A model generated the notes under the pieces. That model did no database searches, was not told where the DNA came from, and saw only the letters and a list, made by a program, of their open reading frames with translations. From an uncultured Zoogloea sp. (GTDB taxonomy: Bacteria > Pseudomonadota > Gammaproteobacteria > Burkholderiales > Rhodocyclaceae): a DNA stretch of 12,050 nt. The stretch is from positions 1 through 12,050 of the forward strand of contig CALBTT010000059.1 in the NCBI GenBank assembly GCA_937967645.1, in the 5' to 3' direction. Positions 7,168 to 12,050 of this stretch are shown here, in pieces (position 1 is the first letter of the stretch; each line of letters starts with the position of its first letter). The position numbers were made by a program, and so were the translations under genes.

Positions 7168-7183
7168 TGTTTCACGTGAAACA
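7168..7183. promoter_or_regulatory. parS: parS site 1 (ParB binding site)
   Basis: TGTTTCACGTGAAACA is a perfect 16-bp palindrome identical to the chromosomal parS consensus bound by ParB/Spo0J. It lies in the gap between tam and the spermidine-synthase-like gene, about 6.3 kb from the DnaA box. parS sites cluster near the origin in most bacteria, so both sequence and location fit. Confidence 0.93.
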
Positions 7184-7225
7184 TGTTCCGGTGGGTGCGA
7201 GCTTGGTGATGGTCCGGCCCCCGGT

Positions 7226-8104
7226 ATGCGGACGGGAGTGTTCCACGTGAAACAAGGTGCTTGCCTGACGCTCCCCTTGGGGGACGGCGTTGAACTCAGC
7301 ACCAGGATCCAGGGTGTCACCCGGCATGCACCCAGCGCTTATCAGCGTATCGTTGTCGCAAGCACGTCCGCGTTTGGCACCCTGTACACCCTGGATGGTG
7401 CGGCGATGGCCTGTGACAGGGAGGAGTTCGTGATTCACGAAAGCCTCGTGCACATGGCCGCCCTGACTCACCCTTTGCCGACCCGGGCCCTGGTGCTCGG
7501 GGGCGGCGACGGCGCCAGCGCCCGGGAGTTGCTCAAGCATCCGGGGATCCGGCAGATCGTCGTGGCCGAGCTCGACGCCGCGGTGGTGGGCGCTGTGCGG
7601 GCGCATATCCCCGCCCTCCCCTGCGGCGCCTTCGATGACCCGCGCGTCGAGTTACGGATCGGCGATGCGGCTTTGAGCCTGCGTGCTGCGCATGAGGCTG
7701 GCGACCGTTTCGACCTGATCCTCTTTGATCTCACCGAGCCGGATGATCCGGCCTGTGCTCATCTGCACAGCGACGATTTCCTGCAACTCTGCGCGGCAAG
7801 CCTGGCGCCCCATGGGATAATCCAGGTCCAGCTCGGCTCTCCGGCCTTTCAGGCCGACAAGGTTCGAACGCTGCACGGCCGGCTGGCAAGACTGTTTTCC
7901 GGACTCCGGCTCGCCCTGCTCCACGCGCCACTTTATGGCGGCCCCTGGCTCATTGCATCAATCGGCGGCGGGGACGACCCTGCCGAGGCCTGCCTGAGCG
8001 CCCGCATGGTAGAGCGCGGGATCCATGATCTGCGCTATTACAATCCGGCCGTGCACGCAGCCAGCCGGGCACTGCCCACCTATATCCACGATCTGCTCGC
8101 CTGA
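7226..8104 (+). CDS. speE: Spermidine synthase-like protein (polyamine aminopropyltransferase family)
   Basis: The protein (292 residues from ATG 7226) has the spermidine synthase fold signature. SAYQRI (37-42) precedes EFVIHESLVH (67-76). The nucleotide-binding LGGGDGASARELLKHP (91-106) is followed by ELD (115-117), GDA (146-148) and DLTEPDDP (168-175). Family enzymes transfer an aminopropyl group from decarboxylated SAM to putrescine. In characterised SpeE the last motif reads D-x-T-D-P with two acidic substrate contacts; here the second is Glu171. The C-terminal LRYYNPAVHAASRALP matches a speE-like group I recall from Betaproteobacteria. The start is uncertain. ATG 7226 has no good ribosome-binding site, and GTG 7238, GTG 7247 and TTG 7274 are also in frame. 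The gene ends 5 bases before rsmB, suggesting cotranscription. True activity could differ. Confidence 0.82.
   Translation: MRTGVFHVKQGACLTLPLGDGVELSTRIQGVTRHAPSAYQRIVVASTSAFGTLYTLDGAAMACDREEFVIHESLVHMAALTHPLPTRALVLGGGDGASARELLKHPGIRQIVVAELDAAVVGAVRAHIPALPCGAFDDPRVELRIGDAALSLRAAHEAGDRFDLILFDLTEPDDPACAHLHSDDFLQLCAASLAPHGIIQVQLGSPAFQADKVRTLHGRLARLFSGLRLALLHAPLYGGPWLIASIGGGDDPAEACLSARMVERGIHDLRYYNPAVHAASRALPTYIHDLLA
7239..7254. promoter_or_regulatory. parS: parS site 2 (ParB binding site)
   Basis: TGTTCCACGTGAAACA differs from the perfect palindrome by one base and equals a parS form well known from Bacillus subtilis. It is 71 bp centre to centre from site 1. It overlaps the first codons of the downstream gene if that gene starts at ATG 7226, where it encodes VFHVKQ. 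Confidence 0.93.
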
Positions 8105-8109
8105 GATTC

Positions 8110-9420
8110 ATGCCCCGCCAATCTGCTCCCGCACCTCGCCTCCCCGAGGACAGTCTTGCCTATGCCTTGCTCACTTCGGCGCGTCTGATCGCGGATGTGA
8201 CTGCCGGCCAAACCCTGACCGAGGCGCTTGCCGTTCTCTGGAAGAGCCGTCCTGATACCCCTGCCGGGACGCGCGGTGCGATCCTCGACCTGACCTACGG
8301 CTGCCTGCGGGATTACGGTCGCCAGGATTTCATCCTCGCCAAACTGCTGCAAAAGCCCCTGCCGGAGCCTTTGCAGTCCCTGCTGAGGGTGGCACTCCAC
8401 CGGCTCGGGGTGCGTGCCGACACCGCCCATACCGTCGTCGATCAGGCCGTTGAAGCCGCTGCCACCCTGCTCGCCGGCAAGTTCAAGGGCGTGGTGAATG
8501 GTGTCCTGCGCAATGCCCTGCGGCAGTCGGCTGATCTGGCGCGGGCTGCCGATGCCGACATGGTGGCGGAGTTTCGTCATCCCCCTTGGTGGATCCGCCG
8601 CCTGCGCAATCAATACCCCGACTCCTGGCGCGCGATTCTGGGCGCCGGCAATACCCATCCACCGATGGCGCTCCGCATCAACCGGCGGCGCACCAACCTG
8701 CGCGCCACGCTCGAGGCCTTTGCGGCGGACGACCTGCCGGTCAGGGAGTTGGCCAATGGCGCCCTGCTCCTTGAGCGCCCTGTGCCGGTGACCCGGATTC
8801 CCGGCTTCGCCGAGGGCTTGCTGAGTGTCCAGGACGCCGGTGCCCAGCATGCCGCACGCCTGCTTGATCTGGCCGATGGGCAGCGGGTGCTGGATGCCTG
8901 CGCCGCACCCGGCGGCAAGACCGCCCATATCCTGGAGCGCGCGGAGGTCTCCCTGCTGGCGCTCGACAGTGACCCTCTGCGGGCGATGCGGGTGACGGAC
9001 AACCTGACCCGCCTCGGTCTCGCTGCAGAGGTGCGGACTGCCGACTGCCGTGACCTCGGGCGCTGGTGGGACGGCCGGCCCTTCGACCGGATCCTGGCCG
9101 ATGTGCCCTGCTCCGCCTCGGGCGTGGTACGGCGCAACCCGGACATCAAGTGGCTGCGCCGCTCCGACGACATCGCCCGCTTTGCCGCCCAGCAGGCGGA
9201 GATCCTCGAGGCGCTGTGGCAGGTCCTCGCGCCGGGTGGCAGAATGCTGTATGCCACATGCTCGGTGTTTGCCGAGGAAAACCAGGAGCAGATTGCCGGA
9301 TTCGCGGGCCGTCATGCCGACTGCCGCCAACTGCCCATCGGGGGGCAACCCGACTGCCAGTACCTGCCTTGCGCCGAACATGACGGATTCTTCTACGCCC
9401 TGCTCGAGAAAGCTGCCTGA
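8110..9420 (+). CDS. rsmB: 16S rRNA (cytosine(967)-C5)-methyltransferase RsmB
   Basis: RsmB (formerly Sun) methylates C967 of 16S rRNA using SAM. The 436-residue protein has an N-terminal NusB-like helical RNA-binding domain (about 15-145, including FKGVVNGVLRNALR) and a C-terminal Rossmann methyltransferase domain. Motif I is DACAAPGGKT (262-271). Motif IV DVPCSASGV (331-339) holds Cys334, and motif VI ATCSVF holds the catalytic nucleophile Cys384, so both cysteines of the m5C mechanism are present. NPDIKW is also typical. ATG 8110 lies 5 bases after the speE-like stop. Its 3' end overlaps the next gene by 41 bases if that gene starts at 9380. The order rsmB-DUF4390-NtrY is one I associate with Betaproteobacteria. 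Confidence 0.97.
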   Translation: MPRQSAPAPRLPEDSLAYALLTSARLIADVTAGQTLTEALAVLWKSRPDTPAGTRGAILDLTYGCLRDYGRQDFILAKLLQKPLPEPLQSLLRVALHRLGVRADTAHTVVDQAVEAAATLLAGKFKGVVNGVLRNALRQSADLARAADADMVAEFRHPPWWIRRLRNQYPDSWRAILGAGNTHPPMALRINRRRTNLRATLEAFAADDLPVRELANGALLLERPVPVTRIPGFAEGLLSVQDAGAQHAARLLDLADGQRVLDACAAPGGKTAHILERAEVSLLALDSDPLRAMRVTDNLTRLGLAAEVRTADCRDLGRWWDGRPFDRILADVPCSASGVVRRNPDIKWLRRSDDIARFAAQQAEILEALWQVLAPGGRMLYATCSVFAEENQEQIAGFAGRHADCRQLPIGGQPDCQYLPCAEHDGFFYALLEKAA

Positions 9421-10000
9421 GCGCCGCCGTTTCCTGGGCCGGATTCCGGCCCTCCTCGTGCTCGGGGCCAGCATGGTCGGGGTTCCAGCACGGGGACTGG
9501 CGGCCGAGGCGGAGATCCGCTCCGCGACCCTCCTCCCGGCTGACGATCAATATGTGCTCAACGCCGATATCGTCGCGGAGCTGACCCCGCTGCTCTCCGA
9601 CGTGGTGGCGCGCGGTGTGTCCTTGTACTTCATCACGGAGTTTGAGCTCAGCGCCCCCCGCTGGTACTGGCTGGACGAGGAGGTCGTCAGCAAGACGCTG
9701 ACCCATCGCCTGTCCTACCAGTCACTGACCCGCCAGTACCGCTTGACCACGGGGGTCCTCCACCAGAACTTTGCCAGCGCCGAGGAGGCCCTGCGTACGA
9801 TGCTGCGCATCCGCAACTGGGGCATCGCTGATCGTGGAGCCCTCAAGATCGGGCGATCCTATAACGCCGCCCTGCGCTTCCGTCTCGACGTGGGCGAGCT
9901 GCCCAAGCCGCTCCAGGTCAGTGCCTTCGGGCGCAAGGATTGGAATCTCGGGTCCGACTGGTATCGCTGGACCTATGTCGCAGGGCGGGACAGTAAATGA
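9380..10000 (+). CDS. DUF4390 family exported protein
   Basis: This 206-residue protein of unknown function belongs, by recognition, to DUF4390, found between rsmB and an NtrY-like kinase in Betaproteobacteria. From ATG 9380, a basic stretch (RKLPERRRFLGR) precedes a hydrophobic segment (IPALLVLGASMVGVP) and a likely cleavage site after ARGLAA, so export to the periplasm is expected. The mature part has family features: YVLNADIVAEL, ITEFEL, RWYWLDEEVV, LTRQYRLTTG and FRKDWN-like FGRKDWNLGSDWYRW. The start is not secure because ATG 9380 lacks a clear ribosome-binding site and lies inside rsmB. Its stop overlaps the kinase start in an ATGA, implying coupled translation and a possible joint role in signal sensing, which is inference. 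Confidence 0.87.
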   Translation: MTDSSTPCSRKLPERRRFLGRIPALLVLGASMVGVPARGLAAEAEIRSATLLPADDQYVLNADIVAELTPLLSDVVARGVSLYFITEFELSAPRWYWLDEEVVSKTLTHRLSYQSLTRQYRLTTGVLHQNFASAEEALRTMLRIRNWGIADRGALKIGRSYNAALRFRLDVGELPKPLQVSAFGRKDWNLGSDWYRWTYVAGRDSK

Positions 10001-12050
10001 GACCCACCGCCCTGGTCGTTGCCGCCGCCATCGCGGGCATCCTACTCTTCCTGCTGGCTACCGCGAGCGCCAACACACCCCTGTTCGCCCGCAACTACAC
10101 CCTCCTGCTGGCCCTCAACGGCGCCATTGCACTCGGGCTCGCCAGCCTGGTCTTCGTGCAACTGCGCAGCCTGTGGCGGGAATACCGGGCCCGGCGCTTC
10201 GGTTCCCGCCTGAAGCTCCGCCTGATGGCCATCTTCGCGGCAATGGCGGTGGTGCCCGGGGTACTGGTGTATGCCGTGTCCCTGCAGTTCGCGGTCAAAA
10301 GCATCGAGTCCTGGTTCAATGTGCGGGTCGATGCGGCCCTGGAAAGCGGTCTGCAACTTGGTCGCAGCTCGCTGGAGATGCTCCTCGACCAACTCGCCGA
10401 CAAGGCCGACCGCATCGTGCTGGAGCTGGAACTGGCGCCCCAGGTCCGCTCCACCCTGCTCAATCACCTGCGTGAGCGGGCCAACGTCGAGACGGCGACC
10501 GTCTTCTCACCCAGCGGGCGGGTCATCGTCACGGCGGACGCCGAGCTCGATCGCCTGATGCCCGAGCGCCCCACCGCCGCCCAGCTGCGCCAGGCACGCC
10601 AGAGCAAGGGCTTCCGGGCGGTCGAGGGGCATGCCCAGGAGGGGCTGATCTTGCGGGTGATCGTGCCGATTCCGTCGCGCAACCTCGCCGAGCCCCTGCT
10701 CCTGCAGCTGACCCAGAGCGTGCCGCGGGCTTTCGCCATGCACGCCGAGAGCGTCGAGACGGTGCATCGGGATTACCAGGAGCTGTCCCTGGCGCGTAAC
10801 GGCCTCAAGCGCATCTACACCCTTACCCTTACCCTCACGCTGCTGCTGGCCTTGTTTGCGGCGGTGGCGGTGGCCTTTGTGCTCACCCGCAGGCTCGCCG
10901 CACCGCTCTTCATCCTGGCCGAGGGCACCCAGGCGGTGGCCGCCGGGGACTTCAGCCCGCGCCAGGCCCTGCCGGCCCGGGACGAGCTGGGCGTACTGAC
11001 CCAGTCCTTCAACCAGATGACCCGCCAGCTCGAGGACGCCCGTGCCCAGGCCGAGAAGAACCGGGCGGCCGTCGAGCGCAACCGGGCCTACCTGGAGGGG
11101 GTGCTCGCCAACCTGTCGGCGGGGGTGCTGGCCTTCTCGCCGGATGGCCACCTGCGGGCCGCCAACCATGGTGCGATGACCATCCTGAACGACCCGCTGA
11201 GCGGCTACGAGCGGGTCCGCCTGGAGGACTGGAACGCCCACCAGGATTTCCGCGATGCCCTGCGTGACGGCTTCCTGGGCAGCGATGCGGACTGGAACCG
11301 GCAGATCGAGTTCTCCAACCCGGACGGCAGCACCCAGACCCTGCTGCTCCACGGCACCCGCCTGCCCGACGACACCGGCGGCGGTTGGGTGGTGGTCTTC
11401 GACGACATCACCCACCTCATCGCCGCCCAGCGCACCGCCGCCTGGGCCGAGGTGGCGCGCCGTCTGGCCCATGAGATCAAGAACCCGCTGACGCCGATCC
11501 AGCTGTCGGCCGAGCGCCTGCAGTTCAAGCTGGCCGACCGCCTCGACCAGGAAGGCCGGGAGATGCTCGAGCGGTCCACCACCACCATCGTCAATCAGGT
11601 GGAGGCCATGAAGAATCTCGTCAACGCCTTCCGCGACTACGCACGGCTACCCAGCCCCGTGATGGCAGCCCTCGATCTCAACTCCCTGGTCCGGGAGGTC
11701 CTGGTGCTCTACGAGGGCTCCAGGGTCCGGATTCAGGCCGAGCTGGGCAGCGATCTGCCCCGCGTGCTGGGGGACGCCACCCAGGTGCGCCAGGTCATCC
11801 ACAACCTTTTGCAGAATTCTGAAGATGCGCTGGCCGAGGTGGAGGATGCGGAGATCCACCTGTTGACCCGAGCGGACGCCCGCCGGGTAGACTTGGTCCT
11901 GCGTGACAACGGGCCGGGCTTCCCTCCGGAAATCCTGTCGCGCGCCTTCGAGCCCTACGTGACGACCAAGGCCCGCGGCACCGGCCTGGGGCTGGCCATC
12001 GTCAAGAAGATCATCGACGAACACGAGGGCGAGATCCGTCTTGCCAACCG
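9997..12050 (+). CDS. ntrY: NtrY-like PAS/HAMP sensor histidine kinase (partial, cut by right edge)
   Basis: The 684 codons present encode a membrane sensor kinase of the NtrY type, normally paired with the NtrX regulator in nitrogen or redox responses. Two N-terminal membrane segments lie at about residues 4-24 and 36-54, then a third at about 78-98 (LMAIFAAMAVVPGVLVYAVSL). A periplasmic sensor region follows to about 270, and a further membrane segment spans about 273-296. A HAMP linker (about 295-350), a PAS-like domain starting NRAYLEGVLANLSAG (about 360-470) and the H-box RRLAHEIKNPLTP with phospho-acceptor His492 follow. The ATPase domain shows an N-box (IHNLLQNSEDAL, Asn603 and Asn607), DNGPGF and GTGLGLAIV. 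Only the extreme C-terminus is missing. ATG 9997 overlaps the DUF4390 stop. The regulator gene would be expected just beyond the edge. Confidence 0.95.
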   Translation, partial: MRPTALVVAAAIAGILLFLLATASANTPLFARNYTLLLALNGAIALGLASLVFVQLRSLWREYRARRFGSRLKLRLMAIFAAMAVVPGVLVYAVSLQFAVKSIESWFNVRVDAALESGLQLGRSSLEMLLDQLADKADRIVLELELAPQVRSTLLNHLRERANVETATVFSPSGRVIVTADAELDRLMPERPTAAQLRQARQSKGFRAVEGHAQEGLILRVIVPIPSRNLAEPLLLQLTQSVPRAFAMHAESVETVHRDYQELSLARNGLKRIYTLTLTLTLLLALFAAVAVAFVLTRRLAAPLFILAEGTQAVAAGDFSPRQALPARDELGVLTQSFNQMTRQLEDARAQAEKNRAAVERNRAYLEGVLANLSAGVLAFSPDGHLRAANHGAMTILNDPLSGYERVRLEDWNAHQDFRDALRDGFLGSDADWNRQIEFSNPDGSTQTLLLHGTRLPDDTGGGWVVVFDDITHLIAAQRTAAWAEVARRLAHEIKNPLTPIQLSAERLQFKLADRLDQEGREMLERSTTTIVNQVEAMKNLVNAFRDYARLPSPVMAALDLNSLVREVLVLYEGSRVRIQAELGSDLPRVLGDATQVRQVIHNLLQNSEDALAEVEDAEIHLLTRADARRVDLVLRDNGPGFPPEILSRAFEPYVTTKARGTGLGLAIVKKIIDEHEGEIRLAN

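Noticed and set aside
8080..9474. 464-codon minus-strand frame opposite rsmB
   Set aside because: A shadow of rsmB, whose motifs and catalytic cysteines are intact on the plus strand.
10819..10836. Telomere-like repeat of ACCCTT units
   Set aside because: Only about three units, and they encode the Thr-Leu repeats of a membrane segment in the kinase, so coding explains them.

Overview
This is a GC-rich window from a proteobacterial chromosome, next to the replication origin. The conserved run rpmH-rnpA-yidD-yidC-mnmE sits divergently from a dnaA start. Further right, the order rsmB-DUF4390-NtrY-type kinase and the form of the proteins point to a betaproteobacterium, perhaps of the Rhodocyclales (Azoarcus/Thauera-like). 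The taxon is inferred from gene order and remembered family features, not from a search.

Layout: (1) Positions 1-776, minus strand, hold an open reading frame that leaves the left edge. It opens as a normal DnaA domain I and then, inside an Ala/Pro linker, runs in frame into a DabA (DUF2309, inorganic-carbon uptake) segment that carries the zinc-ligand motif CIDVRSE. The AAA+ and DNA-binding parts of DnaA are absent. (2) Positions 777-1029 are the divergent dnaA/rpmH intergenic region. It has one perfect DnaA box placed at the -35 of a likely dnaA promoter, an AT-richer patch, and a good rpmH promoter. (3) Positions 1030-4873 hold rpmH, rnpA, yidD, yidC and mnmE in one tight operon for ribosome/RNase P, membrane-protein insertion and tRNA modification, closed by an intrinsic terminator. 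(4) Positions 5084-6295 hold a separately promoted and terminated AlaC-type aminotransferase. (5) Positions 6400-8104 hold a Tam-type SAM methyltransferase and a divergent spermidine-synthase-like protein. Between and overlapping them are two 16-bp parS sites, one matching the palindromic consensus exactly and the other the canonical variant with one changed base. (6) Positions 8110 to the right edge hold rsmB, a secreted DUF4390 protein and an NtrY-like sensor kinase, all overlapping or nearly touching, so probably one transcript. The kinase is cut by the window end.

Most of the window is ordinary housekeeping. The parts worth attention are the DnaA/DabA junction, which is either a real in-frame fusion or, more likely, an assembly or rearrangement chimera, and the pair of parS sites about 6.3 kb from the origin. 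I saw no CRISPR array, insertion sequence, tRNA or rRNA.
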